From Gemmatimonadota bacterium (GTDB lineage: Bacteria > Gemmatimonadota > Gemmatimonadetes > Gemmatimonadales > GWC2-71-9), in NCBI GenBank assembly GCA_009692115.1, contig SHZU01000001.1, positions 132,345 to 196,344 on the forward strand: DNA of 64,000 nt, written 5' to 3'. Position 1 is the stretch's first letter, and each line of letters begins with the position of its first letter. Positions 1 to 8,995 of this stretch are shown piece by piece. Both the position numbers and the translations under genes were made by a program. The notes under the pieces are model-generated. The model saw only the letters and a list, made by a program, of their open reading frames with translations. It made no database searches and had not been told where the DNA came from.

Positions 1-1227
1 TGGCCCGGCGGAGCCGAACCAGGGTGTCCCAACAGCCCTCCTCGCCGGTTTCCGGCATGATCAAGACAAATTCATCCCCGCCGTACCGAGCCACGAAATC
101 AGGCGAACGGAGTTCCCGCTGGAACCCGCCGCCCAACTCGCCGAGCACCCGGTCCCCGGCCTCGACGCCAAGGCGCTGGTTCACAAACCGGAGTCCGTCT
201 ACGTCGAGCAGCATCACACTGAACCGGCGCCCGTACCGGTCGGCGCGGTGCATCTCCTCCCGGATCCGCCGGTCGAGGGCGTCGAGCCCGCCACAGCCGG
301 TCAGTGAATCGGTTACGCCGGCGCTCGCTTGTCGCCGGTAGAGCGTGGCCCGGCGGTCTTCGTGCTCCAAGAGCCGGACCGTGGTGACCACCAGGGTCTC
401 GACAAAAGCCACTTCGTCCGCCGTGAGATTCGGACGCGGCAGGGCGGTGCGGAGGATCAAGAACCCCAGACCCTTGCCCTGAAAAACGATCGGGACGGCA
501 ACGGCGCTCGTGGGCTGACCCGGGTGACCGGCCGCCGGCCCGGTCCGCCCCGCAAACAGCGGATGGTGCCTGACGTCCGGAATGAACGCGGTGCGGCCGG
601 TGCTCGCGGCATGGAGCGCTTCCGGATAGTCGGCCAGCCCGATTTCGAGGTTGCGGACCTCGGGGCGCTCGGCCACGGCAATCAACCGACCCCGATGCTC
701 GTCGACCGAAAAGACCACGGCGCAATGCGCCGCGTCGAGCGAACGGGCAACATCCCGGACCAAGATCTGCAGCATTTCCTCCGGGCGCGGGGCGAGGGCC
801 ACGTCTTGAAACACCGCCAAGAGTTGGGCCTGCCTGTTGTCCGACGCTGTGGCCCGAAATCCGTCCCGAACCCCCGGAGCCGGGCCGCCACCCGAGCGGT
901 CAGTTCCGGGAGGTAAATCGGCGCCACCATGGCGTCGACCGCCCCTTGGGCCAAGGCACTCCCGGCGGCGCCTGAGGAGCCCGCCGGGAGCAGGACTATC
1001 GTCGGCACATTCCGCCATGCCTCGTTCGTCATCGGCATCAGGAGCCGGTCCGACTCGGCGTCCACCCGGCCGATCGAGACGATCGCGAAATCGGGCGAGC
1101 CGACATCGCCCGGTCGGGCCGCGAGGTCAACCGCTTCGCTGAGCACGAACCCAGCCCGCATCAGGCTCCGTTCGAGGCCGTCAGAGCGAGCGTTGGGGGT
1201 TCCAAGGAGGGGCACGCGTGTCTGCAT
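1..1227 (-). CDS. GGDEF diguanylate cyclase with pseudo-receiver and GAF domains (3' end outside window; apparent frameshift)
   Basis: Predicted signalling protein making cyclic di-GMP. Translation from the ATG at 1227 (upstream AAGGACC) gives a receiver-like fold of about 115 residues, then a GAF-like region, then a GGDEF domain with RYGGDEF encoded at about 70-90; the protein runs off the left edge. The receiver looks inactive: the strand that normally ends in the phosphoacceptor Asp reads DFAIVSI, and the usual Lys-Pro near its end reads VAPIY. The frame of the N-terminal part and the frame of the GAF-GGDEF part differ; they join smoothly if one base is added to the five-C run at 871-875. 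This is either an assembly error or a real disruption. A TATAGT box (bottom strand) lies at 1275-1280. Confidence 0.75.
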
Positions 1228-1542
1228 CTCGAGGTCCTTATGGCACGATCCAGACCAAGGATTTCCTGCCCTCAACTATACCAGCAAGCGGTTGCAGTAG
1301 AAGGCATTACAAGGCCTGGCCTCGGCTGGTTTTTGGGCTGGTGGGGCGCGGGTGTCGGATCGGAACCACGACACCTTGAGGGCCCCGGCAGCCGGCCCCT
1401 CCACTCCGACCACTAGCTTGGCTTGTCCGAAATGCGGGAGGTGCCGATCTTTCCCCCTTGCAGCCGTTGGCTGGGACGTTTTGGTCCGAGCGATCCCGTT
1501 CACGGGCCCGGTGACCGCCACTGGGGCCCCGACCCTAGGATT
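1228..1542. other. Intergenic region between the GGDEF gene and pckA
   Basis: Divergent 315-base gap. It holds the likely -10 box for the leftward GGDEF gene at 1275-1280. On the top strand a 64-codon frame starts with GTG at 1352, contains CPKCGRC, and ends by overlapping the pckA ATG as ATGA (stop 1544-1546). That overlap could be translational coupling or chance in GC-rich DNA. No homology is recognised, so it is not called as a gene. Confidence 0.4.
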
Positions 1543-3120
1543 ATGAGCAAACCCACGAGCCTCGCTGCCCACGGCGTCACCACCACGACCGTTTGGGCCA
1601 ATCTCGGCACCCCTGCTTTGTACGAACACTCCGCCCGGCGCGGGGAAAGCCGCTTGACCGACCACGGCGCTCTCGCGGTCGTCACCTCCCCCCATACCGG
1701 TCGCTCCCCCAAGGACAAATTCGTCGTGGATGAGCCGTCGAGTACCGGACAGATCTGGTGGGAGAAGAACGAGCGCCTGGCCCCCGACAAGTTCGACCGA
1801 CTGTTGCACGACGTGCAGACCCATCTCAGTGGCCTGACCGAGGTGTTTACCCAGGACCTCTTTGGCGGAGCCGACGAGAGCTATCGCCTACCGGTCCGAT
1901 TCATCACCCCGAACGCGTGGCAGGCGATGTTCGTCCGGAACATGTTCATCCGGCCCGATCGGGCGGTCCTCGGTTCGTTCGCGCCCTCGTTCGTGGTCTA
2001 CCACGCCCCCGAGTTCCAGGCCGACCCGGCCCGGCACGGCACCCGGACCGGCACGTTCATCGTGCTCAACTTCGCCAAGCGGGTCATTCTCATCGGCGGC
2101 ACCCACTACGCCGGCGAGATGAAGAAGTCGATCTTCACAGCCCTCAACTATCTCCTGCCCCAGCAGCAGGTGCTGCCGATGCACTGCTCGGCCAACATCG
2201 GTCCGACCGGCGACGCGGCGATCTTCTTCGGGCTCTCGGGCACCGGAAAGACCACCCTGTCCGCCGACCCGACCCGGAAGCTGATCGGCGATGACGAGCA
2301 CGGGTGGAGCGATCATGGCGTCTTCAATTTCGAGGGCGGGTGTTACGCCAAGGTCATCAAGCTGTCAAAACAAGGCGAGCCGGAGATCTGGAACGCGAGC
2401 CATACCTTTGGAACGGTCCTCGAGAACGTCACCCTCGATGACCAGACCCGAGCCGTGGACTTCGACTCCGACAAGATTACCGAGAACACCCGGGCCAGCT
2501 ACCCGATCCACGTCATCCCCAATTTCGAATCGAGCGGCACCGGCGGCCATCCGAAGAACATCGTGTTCCTCACGGCCGATGCCTTCGGGGTGATGCCCCC
2601 GATTGCCCGGCTGACGGCCGAACAGGCCATGTTCCACTTCCTCTCGGGCTACACCGCGAAGGTGGCGGGAACTGAGCGGGGGGTTACCGAACCCTCGGCA
2701 ACCTTCTCCTCGTGCTTCGGTGCCCCGTTCCTGCCGCTCCACCCGGGCGTCTATGCCAAAATGCTCGGCGAGAAGATCGCGACCCATGGGGCCAAGGTCT
2801 GGTTGGTCAACACCGGGTGGACGGGTGGCGCGTATGGCGCCGGGTCGCGAATGAAGTTGGCCCATACCCGCGCCATGGTGACGGCCGCGCTCTCCGGCGT
2901 GCTTGACCGCGGGACCTTCCGGACCGACCCGGTCTTCGGCTTCGAGGTTCCGGCGGCGGTCGCCGGGGTTCCTTCCGAGGTCCTCGACCCCCGGGGCACC
3001 TGGAAGGACGGCGCGGCGTACGACACCCAAGCCGCCAAGTTGGCCGCGATGTTCAGGGAGAATTTCAGAGCGTTCGCGAGCCAGGTCCAGGAAACGGTCG
3101 TCAAGGCGGGCCCTCGGTAG
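1543..3120 (+). CDS. pckA: Phosphoenolpyruvate carboxykinase (ATP)
   Basis: Converts oxaloacetate plus ATP to phosphoenolpyruvate, the entry step of gluconeogenesis, in the cytoplasm. With the ATG at 1543 the product is 525 residues, the usual size for the ATP-dependent family. Visible signatures include the P-loop [13 protein letters not shown] at about residues 230-242, followed by the metal-binding DDEHGW and [10 protein letters not shown] segments. The open frame continues upstream to 1423, but that 40-residue extension does not look like the family and would make the protein too long. The start has no good ribosome-binding site. The next gene begins 17 bases after the stop. Confidence 0.96.
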   Translation: MSKPTSLAAHGVTTTTVWANLGTPALYEHSARRGESRLTDHGALAVVTSPHTGRSPKDKFVVDEPSSTGQIWWEKNERLAPDKFDRLLHDVQTHLSGLTEVFTQDLFGGADESYRLPVRFITPNAWQAMFVRNMFIRPDRAVLGSFAPSFVVYHAPEFQADPARHGTRTGTFIVLNFAKRVILIGGTHYAGEMKKSIFTALNYLLPQQQVLPMHCSANIGPTGDAAIFFGLSGTGKTTLSADPTRKLIGDDEHGWSDHGVFNFEGGCYAKVIKLSKQGEPEIWNASHTFGTVLENVTLDDQTRAVDFDSDKITENTRASYPIHVIPNFESSGTGGHPKNIVFLTADAFGVMPPIARLTAEQAMFHFLSGYTAKVAGTERGVTEPSATFSSCFGAPFLPLHPGVYAKMLGEKIATHGAKVWLVNTGWTGGAYGAGSRMKLAHTRAMVTAALSGVLDRGTFRTDPVFGFEVPAAVAGVPSEVLDPRGTWKDGAAYDTQAAKLAAMFRENFRAFASQVQETVVKAGPR

Positions 3121-3137
3121 GGCCAAGGATCACCCCA

Positions 3138-4412
3138 ATGAGCGGGTTCGAGATCATCCGGGATCCGTTGTGGGACAACATCCAACTCGATCCGGCGGCG
3201 CTGTCGGTTCTCGACACGCCGCCGCTGCAGCGTTTGCGGTACGTCCGCCAGCTGGGGCACGCCTTTCTCGTCTATCCAGGGGCAACCCATTCGCGATTCG
3301 AGCATGCCTTGGGAGCCTACCACCTGACCGGGCGGGCCCTGACGGTGTTGCAGCAGCGGGGCGAACTCGAACGGGTGCCGGTCCTCCATCAGCACGCGGT
3401 GCGCCTCGCGGCCCTGGTCCACGACATCGGGCACTACCCGTTTTCCCATGGCCTCGAAGAGGCCGGGTTTCTCCACCACGAGTCACTGGGCGTCGCCAAG
3501 CTGGGCCGGGGCCAGCTCGGACAGGCACTCAATGCCCTGGGCGGACCGGAGCTGGTCGGTGAAATCGGCTCGTTGGTCCGGGGAACGAACCCGGGACCGC
3601 TTCAAGGCCTCGTCTCCGGAACCCTCGACCTCGACAAGATCGATTACCTGAGCCGGGATGCCCGGGCCTGCGGCGTTCCGTACGGCGCCCTCGACGTCGA
3701 CCGGTTGCTTTCAGGGCTCACGATCATTGCCGCCCCTCATGGCCGACTCGAGGTCGGGATTCTCGAAAAAGGCATGAGCGCCCTCGAGACCTTGCTCTTC
3801 GCCAAATATCAGATGTATCGGAACGTCTATTGGCACCATGCGGTTCGCGCCGCGACGTGCATGTTCAAGCGGGCCGTCCGCGCGGCAGTGGCGGGGGGCG
3901 GGCTCAGCCGTGACGAGTTGGCTGAAGAAACCGACGGCGCTCTGATGGAACGGCTCTTTGCGACCGACCCGACCGGCCTGGCCCGGGCGGTCCACGAACG
4001 CCGACTCTATAAACGGGCGCTCGATCTTCCGGCCAGCGACGTCCCCGATGGCGCGGGGGCCTGGATCGGCGACGACCCTGACCTGCTCGAACGGGTCGAA
4101 GACGCCGTGGCCCGCGAACTCGGCCTCGAACCGGCAAGCCTGCTGCTCGACTACCCGGCCCGGCCCAACATGCTGGGCGTCGACATCCTGCTGGCCACTC
4201 GCGAGGGGCAGGCCGAGCGTTTGACCGGCGAGGGCCGAGCCGGCCAGCTGGGGCTCCCCCGCATCGCCGGGGAACTCTACCGCAGTGCCCGCCACCTCCG
4301 GGTCTTCACGGCCGAGCCGCTGACTGGGAGTACGGAACGGCTCGGCCGGCTGGCACTGCTGTCGGCCGGTGAAGTGGAAGAACGGCTGGCGAGGGGACGC
4401 GCCCTGATCTGA
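3138..4412 (+). CDS. HD-superfamily phosphohydrolase (dNTPase-like, COG1078 type)
   Basis: Metal-dependent phosphohydrolase of 424 residues. The metal site is readable: HSRFEH at about 51-56, the HD doublet in LVHDIGHYPFSHG at 95-96, and a downstream DLDKIDYLSRDA containing the remaining Asp. These are the signatures of the cytoplasmic HD family related to dGTPase; the true substrate cannot be told from sequence. It starts at an ATG with AAGGAT upstream and lies 17 bases after pckA, so co-transcription is likely. It converges on the PP2C gene with an 18-base gap. Confidence 0.88.
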   Translation: MSGFEIIRDPLWDNIQLDPAALSVLDTPPLQRLRYVRQLGHAFLVYPGATHSRFEHALGAYHLTGRALTVLQQRGELERVPVLHQHAVRLAALVHDIGHYPFSHGLEEAGFLHHESLGVAKLGRGQLGQALNALGGPELVGEIGSLVRGTNPGPLQGLVSGTLDLDKIDYLSRDARACGVPYGALDVDRLLSGLTIIAAPHGRLEVGILEKGMSALETLLFAKYQMYRNVYWHHAVRAATCMFKRAVRAAVAGGGLSRDELAEETDGALMERLFATDPTGLARAVHERRLYKRALDLPASDVPDGAGAWIGDDPDLLERVEDAVARELGLEPASLLLDYPARPNMLGVDILLATREGQAERLTGEGRAGQLGLPRIAGELYRSARHLRVFTAEPLTGSTERLGRLALLSAGEVEERLARGRALI

Positions 4413-4430
4413 GGGCGGATCGGGGGAGTC

Positions 4431-5162
4431 CTACACTTCGTCGATCCGCACCACGATGGCGGTGATGTTGTCGAGACCGCCATGTCGGTTGGCTTCGGCG
4501 ATCATCCGGCCCACCACGAGTTCCGGGGTCGAATCGGTCTGAATGATCTTGCCCAGTTGGTCGTCTTCCAGCATCCCGGTCAGGCCGTCCGAGGCCACCA
4601 GCAGCACGTCGCCCTGCTCAAGGGTGCCGAAGTACACATCCGGGACCACGTCCTCGTTGGCCCCAACACAGCGGGTAATCACATTGCTATAGGGATGAGT
4701 GCGGGCCTGATCGGCGGTCAGCAGACCGGCGTCGACTTGCTCCTGGACGTAGCTGTGATCTTTGGTGATCTGAAGAAACTGTCCCTTCCGAAACAGATAG
4801 GCCCGGCTGTCCCCAACCTGCCCGATCAAATAGCGATTGGCCTCGAGCACCAGCACCGTGGTCGTCGTGCCCATCCCGCGCTTGTCGGCCTCAGCAATGG
4901 TCCGTTCAAAAATCGCCTGATTGGCGGCCCGGATCGAATGCCGGACCCGCTCGAAGGCGGCCGCGTCCGGCAGTCCGGGGAGCGAACCCAATTCCTTGGC
5001 GATGATCTCAACGGCCATTTTGCTGGCGACTTCGCCGGCCGCGTGGCCCCCCATCCCGTCCGCGACGATGAAGGTGCCGCTTTTGAGATCGATCATGAAA
5101 TTGTCTTCGTTGCCGCTCCTGACAACGCCGACGTGAGTGTCTCCCGCGCAGGTGATCAGCAT
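4431..5162 (-). CDS. PP2C-family serine/threonine protein phosphatase (Stp1/PrpC type)
   Basis: Dephosphorylates serine and threonine residues on proteins. The 243-residue product shows the bacterial PP2C metal motifs in order: GNEDNF at 17-22, VADGMGGHAAGE at 33-44, VGDSRAYL around 116-123 and SDGLTG around 191-196. It starts 2 bases after the stop of the FHA gene, so the two are translated from one mRNA. FHA domains bind phosphothreonine, so the pair suggests a Ser/Thr phosphorylation circuit; the partner kinase is not in this window. Confidence 0.92.
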   Translation of the reverse strand: MLITCAGDTHVGVVRSGNEDNFMIDLKSGTFIVADGMGGHAAGEVASKMAVEIIAKELGSLPGLPDAAAFERVRHSIRAANQAIFERTIAEADKRGMGTTTTVLVLEANRYLIGQVGDSRAYLFRKGQFLQITKDHSYVQEQVDAGLLTADQARTHPYSNVITRCVGANEDVVPDVYFGTLEQGDVLLVASDGLTGMLEDDQLGKIIQTDSTPELVVGRMIAEANRHGGLDNITAIVVRIDEV

Positions 5163-5164
5163 GG

Positions 5165-5950
5165 CTAGACGAACAGGACCAAGGCGACCAGGGCCGCCAG
5201 GAGGAGGGCGATCGCCACCGCCATGAGGCCGGCCCGGGGACCGGGCGCCACGGCGACGGGCGCCGGCACCGCGGGGGCACGGAGGACGAAGTCGGCCCGC
5301 TCGTCATTGGGTTCGAACGAGATGACGACCTCGCCCAGCCGGATGGTGGCCCCCGGCGAGAGCGGCGTCTCCTCGGTCACCGGCTCGTCATCGACTGCGG
5401 ACCCGTGGGTCGAGCCAAGATCCGTCAGGGTCCAAACCCCCTCCCGTAATTGCAACACCGCGTGCTCGGCACTCACACTCTGGTCGGAGAACCGAATCTG
5501 GCTCGCGGCCCCGCGACCGAGATGGGTGACGGCCGCGACGACCAGCTTGCGATCGCCCTTGCCCACCCCGTTCTTGATCCGGAGCGTGGCCAACGGACGA
5601 ACCCGCGGCACCCCAACCAGGGTGTCGCTCAAGCGGGCTGCGGCCCCCACCGGTGGGACGGGGCGCCCAGCCGGTTCATTGACCATGGAATAGTACCGGA
5701 ACTCTTCAGCTCCAATTCGGATCACATCCAGCGCTTTCAATGGGCGGCGGCCATCGATCCGGCTGCCGTTCACATAGGTTCCATTGGCCGAGCGATCAAC
5801 CAGCACACTGCCGTCGGGACGAACCACGATTTCCGCATGCCGCCGGGAAGCATCCGGCGATGCGACAACCACTTCCACCTCGGCATCCCGCCCGAACCCG
5901 AATGGAACGACCGACACGAGATACTCCCGCCCGTCGTTGAGGCTCACCAC
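5165..5950 (-). CDS. Double FHA-domain membrane-anchored protein
   Basis: Predicted phosphothreonine-binding adaptor with two FHA domains. The first (about residues 18-75) has the pattern GRD...SRRHAEI...NGTYVNGSRI. The second (about 140-195) has LGRG...SAEHAVL...GSTHGSAVD. A hydrophobic helix forms the extreme C-terminus, so the FHA part probably faces the cytoplasm from the membrane. The start is uncertain: GTG at 5950 or 5953 gives the frame shown, and an in-frame stop lies not far upstream with no ATG between. It precedes the PP2C phosphatase by 2 bases. Confidence 0.85.
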   Translation of the reverse strand: MVSLNDGREYLVSVVPFGFGRDAEVEVVVASPDASRRHAEIVVRPDGSVLVDRSANGTYVNGSRIDGRRPLKALDVIRIGAEEFRYYSMVNEPAGRPVPPVGAAARLSDTLVGVPRVRPLATLRIKNGVGKGDRKLVVAAVTHLGRGAASQIRFSDQSVSAEHAVLQLREGVWTLTDLGSTHGSAVDDEPVTEETPLSPGATIRLGEVVISFEPNDERADFVLRAPAVPAPVAVAPGPRAGLMAVAIALLLAALVALVLFV

Positions 5951-6095
5951 CCGGCCACCGCCATACTGCTGTTGCGTCCGCCGGGGGGTCCCTTTTTCAA
6001 ACCCAGTGGCGCCAAAACGTAGGCCGTGGTCGGCGGGTTAGCAAGAAACCAAAGTCCCCGATCTTTTAACCCTGGCAGCCGATCTGTCAAGTCGT

Positions 6096-7874
6096 TCAGG
6101 CCAGATGAGTTCCGGCCTGAAGCCGGGAGAGTCGCTGATAGACACCGTCGCGCCGGACCAGGGTCTCATGCCGCCCCCGCTCCACCACCCGGCCGTGGTG
6201 CATCACCACGATCTCGTCGGCATGAAGGATCGTGCTCAACCGGTGGGCAATGACAACCGCGGTCCGGCCCCGCATCAGTTCATCCACCCCGCGCTGAATC
6301 CGGGCCTCCAGCTCGGAGTCGATCGAACTGGTGGCTTCGTCGAGCAGGAGGATCCGGGGATCCCGGGCCATCGCTCGGGCAAAACTCAGCAATTGCCGCT
6401 CCCCGACAGACAGGTTCTTGCCCCGCTCCGCCAGGACATGGTGGTATCCCCCAGGCAGTCGCCCGATAAACCCGTCGATCCCCACCCGGGCCGCGGCCGC
6501 CCGAACCCTGGCCTCGGTCACCTCGGGGTCGAGGGCCAGGTTGCGGAACACGTCGCCAGCAAACAGGAACAGGTCCTGCTGGACGAAGCCGAATTGGCGC
6601 CGCAAATCCGCGACGCCCACCGATCGGATATCGATCCCGTCGAGGGTAATGCGGCCTTGCGACGGGTCGTAGAACCGCAGCAGCAAGCTGACCAGCGTGG
6701 TCTTGCCCGCCCCGGTATGGCCGACCACGGCCAGGGTCGAGCCGGCCGGCACCCGGAACGACACATCCTGGAGCACCCACGGCCCCGACTCCGAGTAGCG
6801 GAACCAGACGTTTTCGAAGGCGATCTCCCCGCGAGTCGGCACCGGCAACGGCACCGGGTCGGTCGGGTCGAGGACGGCCACCGGCGTATCCAGCAAGCGG
6901 AAGACCCGCTCGGAACTGGCCATCGCACTCTGCACCAAGTTGACCTTCTCCGAGAGGTCTTGGAGCGGCTGGAAGAACCGCCGGGTCAGCTGAACGAAGG
7001 CCGCCAACACCCCAACCGTGAGCGACCCGTCGAGAACCCAGGGAGCCCCCCGGGCCAAGATCAACGCCAGGGCCACCGCCGCGACCAGCTCGACCAACGG
7101 AAAGAACACCGCATAGATCGCGATCGATCGCTGGTTCGCAGTGAGGTAGGCCTGGTTCACCTCGGTGAACTCGGCCGCGGCGGCGCGCTCGCGTCCAAAG
7201 AGCTGAACGACTTGCACCCCCGCCAGGTGTTCTTGCAAATAGCTATTGAGTTTGGCCACCCGGCCCCGGATGTCCCGAAACGCGTCCCGAATCCGGCGCC
7301 GAAATCCTGCCGCGACCAACCACATCATGGGCATGACCAGAAAGGCAACCAGCGCCAACCGCCAATCCGTGGCCAGCATCATCGTGGTAATCGCCGCGAG
7401 GGTCAGCAGGTCGCCGAAGACGCTGACCACCCCCGAGGAAAACAGCTCGTTCAACGTTTCGACGTCGGACGTGACCCGGGTCATTAAACGACCTACCGGG
7501 TTCCGGTCGAAGTACCCGACGGACAGCCGCGTCAAACGGTCGAAAATCGAGATCCGGAGGTCCGCCATGACCCGCTGCCCGATTCGGGTCGTGAGCATGG
7601 ATTGGGCGTAATCCACGACGAACGTCAGGAGCAACGCCGCCAGAAAGATCGCGGCGTACCGGAGCAAGAGGTCGCCATCCCGAGCGGGAATCGCTCGGTC
7701 GAGTGCCCGCTGGGTCAGGGCCGGGCCAACCACCGCCAGGCCGGCATGGATCGCAATCAGCACCGCCGAGGCGGCGACCAGTCGCCAGTGGGGCTTGAGG
7801 TATTCGAGGAGTCTGGCGAGGAGGCGGCGGTCGACCGGATCGGTCGGCAGATCGTCGCTGTCGAGCTCGGTCAC
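6096..7874 (-). CDS. ABC exporter, fused permease and ATPase (MsbA/MDR type)
   Basis: Half-transporter of 592 residues that would act as a homodimer in the inner membrane. The N-terminal half is a type I exporter transmembrane domain. The C-terminal half carries Walker A (GHTGAGKTTL), the signature LSVGERQ, Walker B (ILLLDEATSSID) and the switch His in IAHRLST. The GTG start at 7874 overlaps the upstream stop as GTGA, so it is coupled to the flippase-like gene; a longer reading frame upstream is only overlap with that gene. Lipid or drug export is likely; the substrate is unknown. Confidence 0.93.
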   Translation of the reverse strand: MTELDSDDLPTDPVDRRLLARLLEYLKPHWRLVAASAVLIAIHAGLAVVGPALTQRALDRAIPARDGDLLLRYAAIFLAALLLTFVVDYAQSMLTTRIGQRVMADLRISIFDRLTRLSVGYFDRNPVGRLMTRVTSDVETLNELFSSGVVSVFGDLLTLAAITTMMLATDWRLALVAFLVMPMMWLVAAGFRRRIRDAFRDIRGRVAKLNSYLQEHLAGVQVVQLFGRERAAAAEFTEVNQAYLTANQRSIAIYAVFFPLVELVAAVALALILARGAPWVLDGSLTVGVLAAFVQLTRRFFQPLQDLSEKVNLVQSAMASSERVFRLLDTPVAVLDPTDPVPLPVPTRGEIAFENVWFRYSESGPWVLQDVSFRVPAGSTLAVVGHTGAGKTTLVSLLLRFYDPSQGRITLDGIDIRSVGVADLRRQFGFVQQDLFLFAGDVFRNLALDPEVTEARVRAAAARVGIDGFIGRLPGGYHHVLAERGKNLSVGERQLLSFARAMARDPRILLLDEATSSIDSELEARIQRGVDELMRGRTAVVIAHRLSTILHADEIVVMHHGRVVERGRHETLVRRDGVYQRLSRLQAGTHLA

Positions 7875-8941
7875 GCGGCTGACGGCTCCTCCTCGATGCC
7901 CGTGAGGCCCCGCCTGACCCACCGATAGAACACCAGGGAACCGAAGACCACCGTGTACCCGCTGATCACCAACCGCCAAATGAGAATGTAAAGCGGCGCG
8001 ATTTCTCGGGGTACATAGATCGACATGACGGCGGTGGAAATCAGCTCACCGATGCCAGATCCGCCCGGGGTCGGAGCAAAGAAGTAGAGCACGAAGGTGA
8101 TGAAGGTCTGGAGCAACAGAACATCGACGAACTGGGCTTCGATTCCGAGGGCCCGAAGCGCCACGTACCCCGCCAGGAGCTTGTTGGCGTGCGAAGGGCC
8201 GGACAGGACGGTCGCCACCGCCAGCGCCGCCCACCCCCGGGGCGAATTGAAGCGCGCCACCGATTCATGCGCCTGATCGATGCCGCGCCGGAGCCCCTCG
8301 AGCCGGGCCGCCACCCGCTCACTCTTCTTCCCCAGGCCCATCGCCAGGCGATGAACCAGATCCCGGACGAATTTCGGAAAGAGGATCACCACCAGAAACA
8401 CCACGCCAAGAGCACAAAAAATGACCAGGCTGCCGATGAACAAGTCGTAGAGCGAAATCCCGAGCGCCACCCCATGGTTCCCGAGTGACTTCCCGGCCCC
8501 GAACGCAATCGCGATCGGCCCCGCAATCGCAAAGAACGCCACCGTGGCGATGAAACTCATGAAGGTGATGGTGAACCCAAGGGGAACCGGCACCCCGTAC
8601 CGCTTCATCGTGTAGATCATCATCGGGGCAGCCCCCGACTGGACCGGTGTCAGGTACGCGGCCCACGCGCCCATGCCCCCAGCCAACACCATACCCTTGA
8701 GCGGCGGATCGGCCATCACGTTCCTGGCCAACACATAGTTCCGGAGGCCGCCGCCAATCCAGTCCATCGACGCGAGTCCCAGACCCAACGCCAGCCACCC
8801 AAAGCGAAGATCCGGAATCGCCTCGAGGAACCCGGTTGAGCTGTCGCTGTACACCAGCACGGCGCCAAAGCTCACCAGCGACATGAGCAGGAACAGCTCG
8901 AGGCCGCGGAGCAGGATTTGGGGGGTCAGCAGCTTGGCCAT
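7871..8941 (-). CDS. Lysylphosphatidylglycerol synthase/flippase-like membrane protein (UPF0104 family)
   Basis: Integral membrane protein of 356 residues with many hydrophobic helices. It has the polar stretch and the TPGGSGIGE motif near residue 280 typical of the AglD/LPG-synthase transmembrane family, which flips or modifies lipids. The ATG at 8941 matches the start of the family's first helix. The gene is divergent from uvrA across only 54 bases and coupled to the downstream ABC exporter by a GTGA overlap. Together they suggest an envelope-lipid transport pair, which is an inference from context. Confidence 0.8.
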   Translation of the reverse strand: MAKLLTPQILLRGLELFLLMSLVSFGAVLVYSDSSTGFLEAIPDLRFGWLALGLGLASMDWIGGGLRNYVLARNVMADPPLKGMVLAGGMGAWAAYLTPVQSGAAPMMIYTMKRYGVPVPLGFTITFMSFIATVAFFAIAGPIAIAFGAGKSLGNHGVALGISLYDLFIGSLVIFCALGVVFLVVILFPKFVRDLVHRLAMGLGKKSERVAARLEGLRRGIDQAHESVARFNSPRGWAALAVATVLSGPSHANKLLAGYVALRALGIEAQFVDVLLLQTFITFVLYFFAPTPGGSGIGELISTAVMSIYVPREIAPLYILIWRLVISGYTVVFGSLVFYRWVRRGLTGIEEEPSAA

Positions 8942-8983
8942 AGGCAGCTGGAATCTAATCTCGGGTGCCAACGGCCGAGCAAT

Positions 8984-8989
8984 TATATT
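8984..8989 (+). promoter_or_regulatory. -10 box of uvrA, implying a leaderless mRNA
   Basis: TATATT ends 6 bases before the uvrA GTG at 8996. Transcription normally starts about 7 bases after a -10 box, so the mRNA would begin at or beside the start codon. No good -35 hexamer is seen 17 bases upstream. Confidence 0.55.
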
Positions 8990-8995
8990 CCCCCG

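Noticed and set aside
1423-1542. N-terminal extension of pckA in the same open frame
   Set aside because: It makes the protein about 40 residues longer than the family, with no conserved sequence; the ATG at 1543 gives the normal length.
1352-1546. 64-codon frame with CPKCGRC overlapping the pckA start
   Set aside because: Only one Cys pair region, GTG start without ribosome-binding site, and no family resemblance; kept as a note, not a gene.
5165-5950. Ser/Thr kinase expected beside the FHA and PP2C genes
   Set aside because: No kinase motifs (GxGxxG, HRD, DFG) were found in this part of the window.
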